A DNA stretch of 64,000 nucleotides from Aquilaria yunnanensis (taxonomy: Eukaryota > Streptophyta > Magnoliopsida > Malvales > Thymelaeaceae). Position numbers and translations under genes: made by a program. The stretch covers positions 60,602,001-60,666,000 of the forward strand of contig CM077597.1 of NCBI GenBank assembly GCA_039654915.1, in the 5' to 3' direction. Positions within the stretch are counted from its first letter, which is position 1. Every line of letters begins with the position of its first letter. Below the pieces are notes generated by a model, which did not search any database, was not told the DNA's origin, and saw only the letters and a program-made list of their open reading frames with translations. Positions 23,323 to 35,426 of the stretch are shown piece by piece.

Positions 23323-24960
23323 AAATTCTAAGTGTAGATAAGGCGCCCGAGTGCCTTGTATTTTTCAATTTTCCTTCTTCGGTGTTGCCGAACTTGCATA
23401 CTCCCTTTCGGACCTCGTTTAGGACCAAATAAGGTCCTTCCTGTTTGGCCGAAGTACCCCATAGGATGGCTTTCGGGGTTCTGATTCACCCTTTTCGGGG
23501 GCGAGGTCTCCTTTTCCTTATTCCTTTTGGCCTATCATGCAGGTTTGCGCTTATGGCCATCTTTTGCCGAAAAGGCTCTTCTTTCGGCCTTGGCTCGTCA
23601 GCCATCCTTCATCAACCATCTGTATGCTGGCCGAACTACTTCAAATGGATAGTGGCTTCTATACTGGAGATAAGTGACAACTCCTTAGTATAATAGGAAG
23701 TTCTCTTTGCCACTTTTCCCTTTGCCTCTCTCATAGTCCCTCTTTTATAGCTCTTTTGGCAACTCTACGTGACTGTTGCTCGAGGGCTGAGCCAGTGGGC
23801 TGGAGTGCCTTTTTATTCCAAGGTCGATGACGGATTCTTGAAATCTTCTGTTCATAGACTGGAAATCATTATTGGCCAGTGTCACCATCGGTATGCCAAA
23901 TCAACATACGATGTTCTTCCAGATGAACTTTTTCTGCACCTTTTGCAGGCATAGTGGCTAGGAGTTCTACCTTACCCCACTCAGTGAAGTAGTCATCTCC
24001 TATCACGCAGAACTTCACATCTTCGGGTGCTGTCTGGAGCGGCTCGGTGAAATCTTTTCGAGGTTATCCACTCCGAAGGCAGTCTTCGGGTGCTAGCGTG
24101 TCTCTGGCCATTTTCACTCCTCTTGGATGAATTGTCCTGCACCAATTTTACTGATATATATTAATAACGGAATTGCATACCTTTGCCTGTATAGCTATTC
24201 CTTAATATCGTCCGGAATGTCTTCGCACTTCCAGCCTCTTCATGAGGATTTTCGGGACTTCTTGGTTGTGAGATTGCTCTTTGTAGGATCTTTCCGCCTT
24301 TTGTGCGAGGTTATTGCACCTAGCGTTGCCATGCTCGGATGGCCCAACACTTTTTGGTAAGCAAATTTGATCGTTTTGGTGGCCTCCCTACCTTCGGGCC
24401 CCTGAGGGGGTATCGCAGCACCCTGATGTTCTGTGCTTGGGGTTCCATTGACAAAGAGTTTCCACTCTAGATCTACCTTTGCTCTGTCTCCTCTATTGGC
24501 TTCAGCCTTCCTTTCTTCTGGGAATTCGGTAATGCAGTTTGCCAGTACCTGGGCGCTCACTGCCCTTCTAGGCTTATACGTGATGTAGTACTCTCCGAGT
24601 TCGATGCACCATTTCGATAGTCTTTTCCGAATGCTCTACTCTTTTTTTGCGGCGTTGCGCAGAGGCGGGTCACTTCGGATAGCGGTCGTGTCCTGGGAGG
24701 TAGAGTTAGTGCCTTCTGCCCGCAAGTCAAGTCGTAAACGACCTTTCGGGGCAATGGGTTTTGACTTCGTTGCCGAGGAGATGGTGATTTTTTTGTCGGG
24801 TGCAGAACTTTTTCGGCGGGGAGGTCTGGGTCATCGTTACCTTGCTTTTCCCATAGGTGGTACTCCGGGTAGGATGGTTCCCGCCGAGGACTCATCCCGT
24901 TGATCTTAATTTTCCCAATTCCTGTGAATTGGGCTAGGATTCTCCACCTCATGAGGTACA
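23323..24960 (-). pseudogene. pol remnant of B2: RNase H and integrase, heavily decayed
   Basis: Read on the - strand, fragments match element C: RLSKWCIELGEY and WKLFVNGTPS (where the others have VDGAS) near 24560-24450, an integrase stretch with FCV...DYFTEW near 24010, a NGSQF-equivalent region near 23870, and the C-terminal GP-rich region near 23430. Between the second RNase H and the integrase N-terminus there is an internal deletion (IKFA runs directly into the KVLGHPSMATL-type segment near 24350). Frameshifts and stops throughout make it non-functional. Confidence 0.6.
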
Positions 24961-25221
24961 GATGAGGAGGGCTTGGCCTGAATTTTTACTACGGCCTTCT
25001 TTGGCTTGACTACTGCGTCATTTCGACCATGCTAGGACATGGGAATTCATACAGGAAGCCTATAGTGATAGTCAGAGGACGTTCATCCTCAGGCGAGGAA
25101 ATCCTTGCCACCGCTTGTTCGGCTGCCGGTTGAATTTTTCACGGGGACGGGGACCTCAGAAGTCCCTTGTCCTTAGAATGCCAACTTTCAACGACGGTGA
25201 CCTGGAGCTGGGTTCCCACAG
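24961..25221 (-). other. Leader of B2 and PBS-like end
   Basis: Aligns with 9326-9600 of B1. Next to the 5' LTR the - strand reads CGTCTGTGGGAACC, close to the second half of the PBS region in element C (ATCTGTGGGAAACC). Confidence 0.5.
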
Positions 25222-27631
25222 ACGCGGGTCCGGTTAGGCAGTGTTAGTATTGCGCCCAAGAAGCCAATCATGAGATGATTGTACTTTTGCACATTGAGTC
25301 ATGATATTTTATTGAGGCATTAATCCAGCAATTTTGTTTGTTGTTTTGTTTCTGCGTAACGTAATAAACATAATTGTAACCCTAGAATAATGATATTCTT
25401 AAACGTCCCTAGTCTAGTATTATTGTGGAGCGGGTTGCAATAATACATAATGACTAGCATATGTGGAGACTAATATGAGATATGTAGTCTACATATGGGT
25501 ACAAGTTGGAGAACTTGTGTACTGGACCGACCCACCATGAGAACACTTCATGGATCGTTATATGAGTGTCATAAGTGATTCTCATAGTGATCATGGTATA
25601 TGTAGTCCTTCGACCTAAGATCATCAAGGTTCCCTACATGTGAGTCACATACTTTGATACTTTCCTTTGTTGCTCGTAACTGAGTGAACTTGAAGGAGGT
25701 CATTGGGTATGTCACATATCATGCGGAGGGATTTGTATGATCAAGATGGGATTTGTCCCTCCTATGTAACGGGAGTGATATCTTTGGGCCCCTTGATAGA
25801 GTGAGACTTAGAAAATGCATGGCCATGCTCCGATGAGTTGATATATGATATCAATGTCGTCAGTTTAAGTTGGTCTACTCGGTAATCAAGAAACCAAAGA
25901 TTGGGCTATATGAGAGTGACACATTCCATGTCTCGTGCTTAGTCTTGATATCTTGGACAAAGGGACAATGGCATATATCGGTGATGATCATAAAGGTTTA
26001 GTCGATTCACCGACAATCTTGTCACTTGGGTAGCAATGATGTGTTGCTAGACACCGCTCATTGCTTATGATCATAAATGTGATTTATGATCATTGCCAAC
26101 ATGGCAAGAACCTATTGGGTCGCACACATAGAGCTATTTGGATCATTAGAGTGCATCGGCTAATTATTTGGGTTATGGTTTCACTTTAATTTCGTATTAA
26201 TAATGGGCCAAGGAGTTGAGCCATTGTTAAGCCCGAAATTAAATCCTAATTGGATTAGGGCTTTGAAACCCATTAGGCCTGGAAGTTGAGTCTCACTATA
26301 AATACAACTTTTAAGTGAGAAATTCGCAGGTCTCCTTGCCCTAGCCTCCCAAAAGGACAGCCGCACTCTTCTCTTGCAATTCCTTGGAGGACGCAAGCTA
26401 ACACTGCGAGCGCAAGAGAAACGCATCTGCCGGGATGTGGTGGAAGCGTGGTGATCCCGAGAGGCTCGTGTGGATACCATAGAGAGCCTGAACACGTCAA
26501 CTGTTCAGGTTTTGTGATTCGACTCTACAGTTGAGTGAGAGATCTCAACCGAAAATTAGGTATGAAATTTTCGAACACCCGGTTTACCCCGTTTCACTTG
26601 GATCCTGGAGGGTTTCGGTTAAATTCTGCTGCGCTGTTTGGCTCCTGAAACCCAACAGGCAGAGCCAATGTCTTTATTGTTGTGCGGTGTTGTGGGCAGC
26701 AGGGACTCTTGGATGGACATGGAGGTACCCTGAGAGGGTTACCTGAAGTGATGGCCGGCGGCTTCAGATACCGTAGCTGGTGAGGAGTGGAAAGCCTCCT
26801 GGCATGGGAGAGAACCCGGAGCGGAGATCCTTCAGGGAGACCTTGCTGAAACACTCAGAAAACAGGGGTTAGGAGGCCCCCGAGGTGGATTTTCTGGGGG
26901 GAACCTCTGACGCCCAAGTCAGTGCTCCGAGAATGAGAGATACTCAGTAATAACCACAAGGGACTCTTGCCTGGCGTGTCTTTCTGAGGACTGAAGGGAG
27001 AGTCTTTAGGTGGAGAGAGGAGAGCGTCCTCTTCTCCTTTTGGTCCTCCGAGCAAAGAACCCCCCCTTTCCCTATGATGACTTCCGTTGTATAAAAGGAA
27101 GAGGATGACCCCTTCAGATGATGACACGTGTTCGGCACGTGTATGGTTTAGATGGTGTTCGTACTTCTAAGCGTGGAGCCCCCTAGCCATCTGCAGGCTC
27201 TTCGGGTTGCGAGCAGGAGTAGGTGAGGCCCTATGTGATAGGACGTTAGATTGTGACGTCGTGCCAGAGCACGCCTGGAGGTGGTGTGCTGGTGACTTGT
27301 GTAAGCGGAGTGTCAGAGACTGCTTAATGGCTCTTGCCATACAACTGAGGTCCCTTTGGTTGATGTCTCGCTTTGGGGCGAAAAGCCCTTTTCCGGAGTC
27401 CATTTAGAACTTCGGTCTATTCATCTTCTGGGGACTTTTTCCCACAAGGGGTGGTCGGTCCCTTTCCCCGAGGGTGGTTTGGCCGTCGTCCCGAAGGACA
27501 CGCTACGCTGGCTTCCGAAGTTGGAATTGGCGGGCGACCGAGGTCGAGTGCCTCAAGTGCATGACTTCCTTCACTCCGGAATCCTTTTCCATGGTTCGTG
27601 GTTGACCAGGGTGATAGCACTTCGGCTATCA
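25222..27631 (-). repeat. 5' LTR of B2, interrupted by a solo LTR
   Basis: Comprises 25222-25241 and 26658-27631 of the same LTR type as 15600-16589. The copia-like solo LTR at 25242-26657 splits it, with GGCAG duplicated at the junction. The LTR starts TGATAGCCGAAGTGC on the - strand at 27631. Confidence 0.7.
25242..26657 (+). repeat. Solo LTR S1 (1416 bp), TSD GGCAG
   Basis: Starts TGTTAGTATTGCGCCC and ends AAACCCAACA. Perfect duplication GGCAG (25237-25241 and 26658-26662). It closely resembles 32817-34231 and 35427-36842, and has a TATA-like CTATAAATACAAC near 26297. No internal element sequence, so it is a solo LTR left by recombination. The family is unassigned; a copia element is plausible. 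The - strand ORFs are not genes. Confidence 0.8.
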
Positions 27632-27636
27632 CTAGG

Positions 27637-27939
27637 CAAGCTTATCCGAAGTGACGCATTTGTCTGATTACGAGACATGATGATTCACTGACCTGCAGCA
27701 AGAAATTAAAAGGGAAATACAAACTTTGGAAATACCAAAGGCCTACCCAAGAAACAAGGATTGATGCTTACAAGCTACCTCAGCTAAGAAGACACACCTT
27801 CAGAGAACGAAGTGTCCCCTGACTAAAATGGCCAATAAGCTACATCTATGGTAACTGCTAGCTTCTATAACGTGCTCTACGAAATGCACTGAGACTCCAC
27901 CCACCGAAGTTTTAACTTCGGCTTCCCAAGGGGGGCATG
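27637..27939 (+). other. Resumption of element E, ending in polypurine tract
   Basis: Noncoding 3' internal sequence of E between the B2 insertion and the LTR. It ends with CCCAAGGGGGGCATG (27925-27939), the same tract as at 5311-5325. Confidence 0.55.
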
Positions 27940-28535
27940 TGATAGCCGAAGGACTATTATCCTTCAAACTCCCAAGCTTTGACGAGCACCACCCTCGGTA
28001 AAGACGAGCATCACCCTCGGGAATAACAGGACTGACCTCGGGAACATGGTACACTACCACCCTCGGTATGATGGCCTGACCAACTTCAGAGATGTAGACT
28101 CACCATTCTCGGTAGGGGAAAACGTCCTCTGAAGAGAATCATCTATGCCAAGGGGCCTCCTGAATGGCTGGAGCAACCTCAGCAAGAATCTCTCATATCC
28201 CAAAAGAGGTCTCTTTCACCGAAGGGGTCTTATGGACACGAAAAATATGGTTAAGGAGCCTCTAACATAGAGACCTCGCATCGCCCCTGACACACAGGCC
28301 TTCCATGGCTTTAACTTCTACCCAGAACGGCCTATGGCCAGCTGGAGATCCCCATCCCTGAAGGTACGAACCGCATCTGGCCGAACACATGTCATGATTT
28401 AAGTGTGCTGTGTCAAACAGACTTCCCCCAATGTCCTCCTATAAATACTTGTGGAATGACCTTGGTAATAGGACAGGCTGAACCCTTAAGAGAATTCTGC
28501 TCTTTACTCTCCTCTATACTTGCCAAATACTATCA
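27940..28535 (+). repeat. 3' LTR of E, 3' end truncated
   Basis: Begins TGATAGCCGAAGGAC. It has the Tat LTR plan with a TATA box near 28440 (CTATAAATAC), but similarity to 36860-37715 stops about 95 bp after the TATA box, near 28535. Confidence 0.55.
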
Positions 28536-28651
28536 TGCCCAACTTAGTCCTTAGCCCATTTGAAAGATTTAGGTCCTAAATAAAAGGTTAAGACACTCAA
28601 TTTTGTCTATCGGGTTTTATGTCTAAGGTGTACTAGACATATGGGCTTAAG
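28536..28651. other. Short noncoding flank of the 2.5-kb solo LTR
   Basis: Ends with TTAAG (28647-28651), the left copy of the target duplication. Probably continues the chromovirus-derived sequence at 31162 onward. Confidence 0.4.
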
Positions 28652-29479
28652 TGACACGATCCCCGTGCCCCTGCCCGGGATACCCTGTGAGCGTTTGTCT
28701 CACGGTGGATTGTAATTGGCTAGCTGGTTATGTGTGTGGATTAAATCCAATGCTACTAGTTGATTAACCTAGAAATGCAATATGTATGCACTTATGCTTT
28801 GACTTGGTTTATTAAAACCATAAAACATTTAATCATTTAGACATTTAGCCGGCTAAGTAAAATTCTATATAAATAAATACAAAATGCCAAAGCATATCAA
28901 AATCAACCTTTGAGTGATTAACTACACATACACCGCTCGTGAAAGCATTTATACATAAGTAACTAATGCTCTCACCCAGAGAACAATCCCCTGAGTCAAG
29001 GACTCTTTATAACATAAATACCGGAGGCAAAATAAAGTACTGTATCAAAATACAAGACTTTGCTGAGATCTTTTACCCTAGCTCCCACTTTGGACTCCTG
29101 TCCCAGTGGCGAGTCTCACAAGTCCTTTGCCAAGTGCTACTAGGCTCTGCAGCCAAAGGAAGAAGCAAGTTAGTACCACAGCCTGACCAACAGACCAACT
29201 AATCACTTAAGCAAGCTAGAAACTTAAAGTTTCTCAACTACCGTACCTTTACAGACAAAAAGGTACTACCGTGATAATCCTCAGCGATTATCCGGTCCTG
29301 CTACTCCAGACTCTGCATAACAAACAGGGAGTGAGAATTCAACATTCTCAGTAAGGGTCTTCGATGTACCTGCAAGAAAAAGCTAGGACTCTGGCTGCGA
29401 GCTCACACAGCATGAGGGTACTAGTCATATATATATAAACTAGGTCGGTAGACCTCTCCTCAAGTAGTCCTCTGTATCA

Positions 29480-29580
29480 GGCCAAGCGTAATCACTTAGC
29501 AACCTGACACATATACAGGCCAAGCGCAATCACTTAGCAACCTGAAATATAGGCCAAGCGCTATCACTTAGCAACCTATC
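29480..29580. repeat. Three ~37-bp tandem subrepeats
   Basis: The phrase AGGCCAAGCG.AATCACTTAG followed by CAACCT occurs three times in a row with small changes, within the solo LTR. Confidence 0.6.
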
Positions 29581-30005
29581 ATATGGCTCAAGGGCGAACC
29601 TTAGCAAGCCTTATTCAAACATAGAACCTCTCACCTAGTTGTTATGCAGGGGAATTTATGATGGGACTTGTAGACTAGGCCGCAGGGCCTCTTTGATGTA
29701 AACTAGATGAACAAGGTTTCACCTCGGGGCCTCGTGGCTACCGCACGGCTAGGCCGACGAGGGTTCTAAACCTCTCACCTGGGCTATTGATAGCTAATTA
29801 AGTTCAATTGCAACATTTGTTTCCTTACTTGTTGCCTAAGCAACTTACTTACCTCAAACAGTTCAAGAAAACTCATACTTCCAGTGGGACTTTCGGAAGT
29901 TTTGGAGTACCATCGGGATCCTCGGACCCTTAGGCACGTTCCGAGCCTTCCGTAGTCTCGGTCGGGTCAACGCAGCAAAAAGTCAAACCCCCCATTTTTA
30001 GGTGT

Positions 30006-30131
30006 TGGCGCCGCGTCGCCAAAGGCAAAAGGAATTGGCGACGCGTCACCGACGAACAAACGCTCTGTGAAGAAAAATTGAATTGGCGACGCGTCGCCAA
30101 TTTTCGGGCCAATTGGCGCCGCGTCGCCAAT
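30006..30131. repeat. Cluster of four GGCGxCGCGTCGCC palindromes
   Basis: The palindrome TTGGCGACGCGTCGCCAA occurs once perfectly, with three close variants (GGCGCCGCGTCGCC twice, GGCGACGCGTCACC once) within about 130 bp. They are CpG-dense inside an otherwise AT-rich LTR and could be protein-binding or cruciform sites. Confidence 0.6.
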
Positions 30132-31161
30132 TCTGCAGAAATGCAGAATTCGGCCGTTTGCTGCTACGAACTTTGGCAACCAAATACATATAGCAAACAT
30201 GCATCAAAAGTTACCAAATTTCATACACATGAAGTACATGTTGCAAGGAACAAAACCAACTATCAAAGCCAAACTATGATGCATTAGAAACATCAAACCA
30301 ATCCTTCGAACATAGCTAGTCCATCATAATTCCCAAAAACGTTTCTTCACACCATACCAAAAAATTACTCAACTTTCTCAATCCATTTCAATCCAAAAGC
30401 AATCCAACAACTTAAAAACACTTTCTCCCTTACCTTAACACCAAGAACAAGCAAGAATTCGAACCCTTCCTCTTCCAAACAAGCTTCCAAAGTTCTACAC
30501 AAATTCAAACCAAAACAAAGCTCCTCAACATCAAAAACAACTCTTCCAACCAAAACCCAAGCTTCCAATCAATCAAATAACACGAATTCAATCAAGAACA
30601 TGAATCATACCTCGTTCAAAAACAGGGGATGGAGAAAAACACCCTTTCAAGCTTCAAAAACATGGATTCAAGCTTGAAAATCACTTCTCCAAGCTTGAAC
30701 ACTTCAAACCACACCTTTTGGCACCAAAAGCTTTTGATTCCAAGCTTAATTTGAGAGAGAAATGGAGTGGAGAAGCTGGAAAACGGGTTATGCAGCTCCA
30801 AACCCTTCTTCCCTCTTCTTAAACCCCACTTAACCCCTCAAACCACCAAGGTTTCAAGTTAAGTGCAATTAGGTCCCCCATCTTTGTAACTTAACAGTTC
30901 TTGATTAAATCCTTGTCTATTTATTGAGTTTGAGTTAAGGTTAAAAGTTAAGTCCTAAAAATTCATTTTAAAACACTCGGGACTCGTCCCGGCCACTCAG
31001 GGTGCAAAATTACCATTTTGCCCCTGAACTTAGTTCAGAGCTTTATTCTTGTCGGAACTTAGTGAACTTTGGCAAACTTCTTAATTCTTGCTAGGCAAAC
31101 TTAAATTAAACTTCTAAACTAAATTCTAAAGTCCTTACCTCCCTCTAGAAGGGCCGTAACA

Positions 31162-32395
31162 TTAAGTACCTTAGTTACCTCATAGATGATTGGAGGTTAA
31201 GTCCAGCGCACCAGTACATAGTGGGAGGGTAACCAAGGGGTGCCTAGACACTACCAAGACACATGGGCAGACACACCCAGGACACACACAGCACCTAAAT
31301 TGTTTAGTACACCAAAAATTAATTCTCATCCGAAACAAATTTAGGCACCTAGATGGATTTTTATGCTTATTCATCAATGACATTATTCAATCATCAAGGT
31401 AAATGCATGGCAAACAAAACACCAGCTTAAGTTCAAAATTTCAAGCTTTCATGTACATGCCACACACATTCAAACCTCGGTAGGCCTACCAATAACCACC
31501 CTAGTACACATAACTTTCAAAAGTGCATATACATTTACTAATGCACTTAGGTGTGTATCCGATAATGATAAAAAACAACTCAAGCAAGTGTATCCACTCG
31601 AAAACAAATTCAACTAGCATACATGCACATCTTGATGGACCTACAATAGACCATATATACATGGACTATCCGAAACATTCATACACAATACCATCCATAC
31701 AAAACACAACATATGTGCCATCTATGTACATCAATCAATGCTAAGAGTTTGCTCCCACATCCATAGACACACAAGGCCTACAAGCAATCGAGTCACATAC
31801 ATTAGCTTGTTACAAAAGCAAATCCATAATACTTAGAATATTGAGCAAAACCTCAATCTAATTTAATACCTTTCCAAACTTGAAAGAGTATATAGAACAC
31901 TTTCCTTCCTTGTCTCTCAAGGAAACCTTTTCCTACAACATAATAAGTAGCGCAGTGAGTAATTTAACATGAACTTGAGTGTTCAACGATCAAGGACACA
32001 ACCAGCTGAAGGAGGAAGAAGGCTTAGTGGAGCAAGCATAAACCTGGATTAGCCAAGTGGCAATATAAATGGGTTAATCATTAATTCAACCGAGCAATAA
32101 TCTTGCATGCAACATTCTAGTCACTCGTCAAAAGATTCTTCCCAATTAGTCAGTCGATAGATCTTCCAGTTGAGTCCCCCAACCTTCTAAATCATGATTT
32201 GCATCTTTATTCTTCGCCAAGTTACCAAAGGCATCCAAAAGGTTCAAACCTTTAAAATACATTCAAGCTTCCTTTAGAATATTACTGTCCAAGCTCAAAG
32301 AGCTCATTTCAAGTGTCTCTAGCTTCACTCACCTTATTTCTCCTAGCCCATGGCTGATGTACAAGAGTCTTGAATGGCAAAACAACCTTTCCTCC
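31162..32395. other. Noncoding 3' region of the chromovirus remnant
   Basis: AT-rich and without convincing coding content. A GCAGTGAGTAA word near 31950 recalls LTR and leader sequences elsewhere. The left boundary is the TTAAG duplication of the solo LTR. Confidence 0.35.
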
Positions 32396-35300
32396 TTAAG
32401 AAATTTTGTCCTTCAATTTTCCTAGAAGTCTAGTGAATACGCTTGGATAGTTCTTAAGCTTTTCAACCTCAACTTCCCATGTGGCTTCTTCCTCAGAATG
32501 GTTAGTACATTGGAATTTAACAATAGGTATCCGCCTACACCTAAGCTTTATCGTGTCCTTTGCTAACACCCAAATTGGATCTTCTTTATATGTGAGATTT
32601 TGACCTATAGGAACACTAGTGACATGTACCACCTATCTTGGGTTTGAGACACGTTTCTTCAACAAACTCACATGGAAGGTGTCATGCATATGTCTTAGCT
32701 CAAGAGGTCACTTTAGCTTGTAGGCTACACTTTCAAACTTTACAAGTATTTGGTATGGTCCTACATACCTTGGGCTAATTTCCTTCTCTTGCTAAATCGC
32801 ATCTCCCTCTTCATGGTGTTAGTGTTGTGCCCAAAAGCCACTCATGAGATGATTGTATTTTTGCACATTGAGTCATGATATTTTATTAAGGCATTAATCC
32901 AGCAATTATGTTTGTTGTTTTATTTCTGCATAACGTAAAAAAGATAATTGTAGCCCTAGAATAATGATATTCTTAAACGTCCCTAGTCTAGTATTATTGT
33001 GGAGAGGGTTGCAATAATACATAATGACTAGCATATGTGGAGACTAATATGAGATATGTAGTCTACATATGGGTACAAGTTGGAGAACTTGTGTACTAGA
33101 CCGACCCACCATGAGAACACTACATGGATCGTTATATGAGTGTCATAAGTGATTCTCATAGTGATCATGGTATATGTAGTCCTTCGACCTAAGATCATCA
33201 AGGTTCCCTACATGTGAGTCACATAGTTTGATACTTTCCTTTGTTGCTAGTAACTAAATGGACTTGAAGAAGGTCATTGGGTATGTCACATATCATGTGG
33301 AGGGATTTGTATGATCAAGATGGGATTTGTCCCTCCTATGTAACGAGAGTGATATCTTCGGGGCCCTTGATAGAGTGAGACTTAGAAAATGCATGGCCAT
33401 GCTCGGATTAGTTGATATACGATATCAATGTTATCAGTTTAAGTTAGTCTACTCGGTAATCAAGAAACCAAAGATTAGGCTATACGAGAGTGACACATTC
33501 CATGTCTAGTGCTTAGTCTTGATATCTTGGACAAAGGGACAATGGCATATATCGGTGATGATCATAAAGGTTTAGTCGAATCATCGACAATCTTGTCACT
33601 TGGGTAGCAATGATGTGTTGCTAGACACCGCTCATTACTTATGATCATAAATGTGATTTATGATCATTGCCAACGTGATAAGAGCCTATTGGGTCACACA
33701 CATAGAGCTATTTGGATCATTAGAGTGCATGGGCTAATTAGTTGGGTTATGGTTTCACTTTAATTTCATATTAATAATGGGCCCAAGAGTTGAGCCTTTA
33801 TTAAGCCTAAATTTAAATCCTAATTGGATTAGGGCTTTGAAACCCATTAGGCCTGGCAGTTGAGTCTCACTATAAATACAACTTCTAGTGAGAAGTTTGC
33901 AGGTCTCCTTGCCCTAGCCTCCCAAAAGGACAGCCGCACTCTTCTCTTGCAATTCCTTGGAGGACGCAAGCTAGCACTGCAAACGCAAGAGAAACGCATC
34001 TGCCGGGACGTGGTGTAAGCGTGGTGATCCCGAGAGGCTTGTGTGGATACCATAGATAGCCTGAACATGTCAACTGTTCAGGTTTTGTGATTCGACTCTA
34101 CAGTTGAGTGAGAGATCTCAACCGAAAATTAGGTATGAAAATTTTTAAACACCCGGTTTACCACGTTTCACTTGGATCCTAGAGGGTTTCGGTTAAATTT
34201 CGTTGCACTGTTTGGCTCCCGAAACCCATCACATGGGTGATACCTTCAACCACATCCAATCTCTTACTTGGAACTCAATGTCCATTCTCCCATTTTCATT
34301 AGCATAAGAATTTTACCTATTGTTGGCATCTCTAATCCTTTCTTCGATGAGCTTAATCTTTCTAGTAATTTCTTTTATAAGTTCTAGGCCTAACTCCAAC
34401 TTATCTCCAGGTTCATGCAAATAGTGTGGAGTTATGCACCTTCTACCTAAAGTGCTTCATAAGGTGCCATGCCAATCATTGAGTGATGGCTATTGTTGCA
34501 GGAAAACTTCACCAAAAGGCAACTCTTTATCCAACTCTCGATGGAAGTCTATGACACAACACCTCAGCATATCCTCCAATACTTGTATAGTTGTTTCACT
34601 TTAAGGATGGTATGATAAAGTGAACTTCAAAATTTTTACCTAAGGCATGGTGTAAGGATCTTCAGAAACCTCGATACAAACTTAGGGTCTCTATCTGAGA
34701 CAATGCCATCTAGTACACAATGCAACCTCACTATCTCCTTAATGTAAAGTTGAGCTAACTTATCCAATGAGTCTGTGAGACTTATAGGCAAGAAATGGGC
34801 TACCTTAGTTAATTTATCCACTATAACCCAGATAGCATTGGGCTTTCTTCTGGTTAGGGGCATACCCACCACAAAATCGATAAAGATAAAGCCCTATTTG
34901 CTTTTTGGTATGGGCAAGCTTTGAAGCTTAGCGCCAAACCTCTAGTGGTCAACCTTGACATAATTGCAAGTCATACACTTAGCCACATAAGCACCTATCT
35001 GCTACTTCATGTATGGCCACCAGAAATAGGATCTTACATCCTTGTACAACTTTTGAGCTCTAGGATGTACATTTAGCATACTAGTGTGGGCTTCTTCCAA
35101 AATCTATTGCTTAAGACCATCCTTCTCGGGCACATAGATTCTATCCTGGAAATATAACGATCCATGTCTAAAGGAGAAATCTTGGTGTAACTTTCTTTGT
35201 TTTTTCCCACAAACTTCAAGAAGCTTCTCATCTTGCAACTTTACTTCCTGCATTTGATCATGCCATTCCGAACTAATGGTTAGTACCTTCACCTGGTCCA

Positions 35301-35426
35301 TTTCCCAATGCTCCCACCTTTAGGAAACTTAGTTAAACTAAGTACCTTTGCTCCAATAGGCTTCCTAGTGGCCTTGAGTACTATAATATATTTTTTTGTT
35401 GAGAGCATCAGCTACTACATTAGCTT
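32396..35426 (-). pseudogene. Chromovirus integrase with chromodomain-like C-terminus, split
   Basis: Reading on the - strand. Near 35300-35104 is the region upstream of the integrase core. At 34872-34636 is the core with RRKPNAIWVIVDKLTKVAHFLP (first catalytic region) and VSDRDPKFVSRF (second Asp). After the solo LTR, 32816-32640 gives LAPRYVGPYQIL-like and HDTFHVSLLKK-like stretches typical of the integrase C-terminal module. 32632-32396 gives EEATWEVEVEKLKNYPSVF, the end of a chromodomain-like tail. Frameshifts and the inserted LTR 32817-34231 make it inactive. The domain order is that of Tekay/Del-type chromoviruses. Confidence 0.65.
32817..34231 (+). repeat. Solo LTR S2 (1415 bp), TSD CATGG
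   Basis: Starts TGTTAGTGTTGTGCCC and ends GAAACCCATCA. Perfect duplication CATGG (32812-32816 and 34232-34236). Same family as 25242-26657, lying within integrase coding sequence of the chromovirus. Confidence 0.8.

Larger units (their letters stand above)
15600..27631 (-). mobile_element. Tat element B2, - orientation, complete ends
   Basis: Order on the - strand: 5' LTR (27631-25222, split by a solo LTR), leader, deleted gag/protease/RT, RNase H and integrase remnant (24960-23323), antisense gene on the opposite strand (17392-22887), polypurine tract, 3' LTR (16589-15600). A 5-bp duplication CTAGG flanks it. It sits in element E between the antisense-gene promoter and the 3' LTR. It also hosts a 3-kb solo LTR in intron 1 of its antisense gene. 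Confidence 0.8.
11383..28535 (+). mobile_element. Tat element E, split by the B2 insertion
   Basis: Left part 11383-15599 has RNase H, integrase and the antisense gene. The right part resumes at 27637 and includes a polypurine tract and 3' LTR. Element B2 with TSD CTAGG accounts exactly for the interruption. E starts abruptly in the RNase H region against fragment D1, so gag, protease and RT are lost. Confidence 0.65.
28652..31161 (-). repeat. 2510-bp solo LTR, TSD TTAAG
   Basis: On the - strand it runs from TGTTACGGCCC at 31161 to GATCGTGTCA at 28652, and TTAAG flanks it on both sides (28647-28651 and 31162-31166). It contains a short subrepeat array (29480-29580) and a cluster of CpG-rich palindromes (30006-30131). 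No internal coding sequence. Confidence 0.8.

Noticed and set aside
23025..23954. + strand ORFs of 60-135 codons
   Set aside because: They are shadows of the decayed integrase on the - strand, which shows clear homology to element C.
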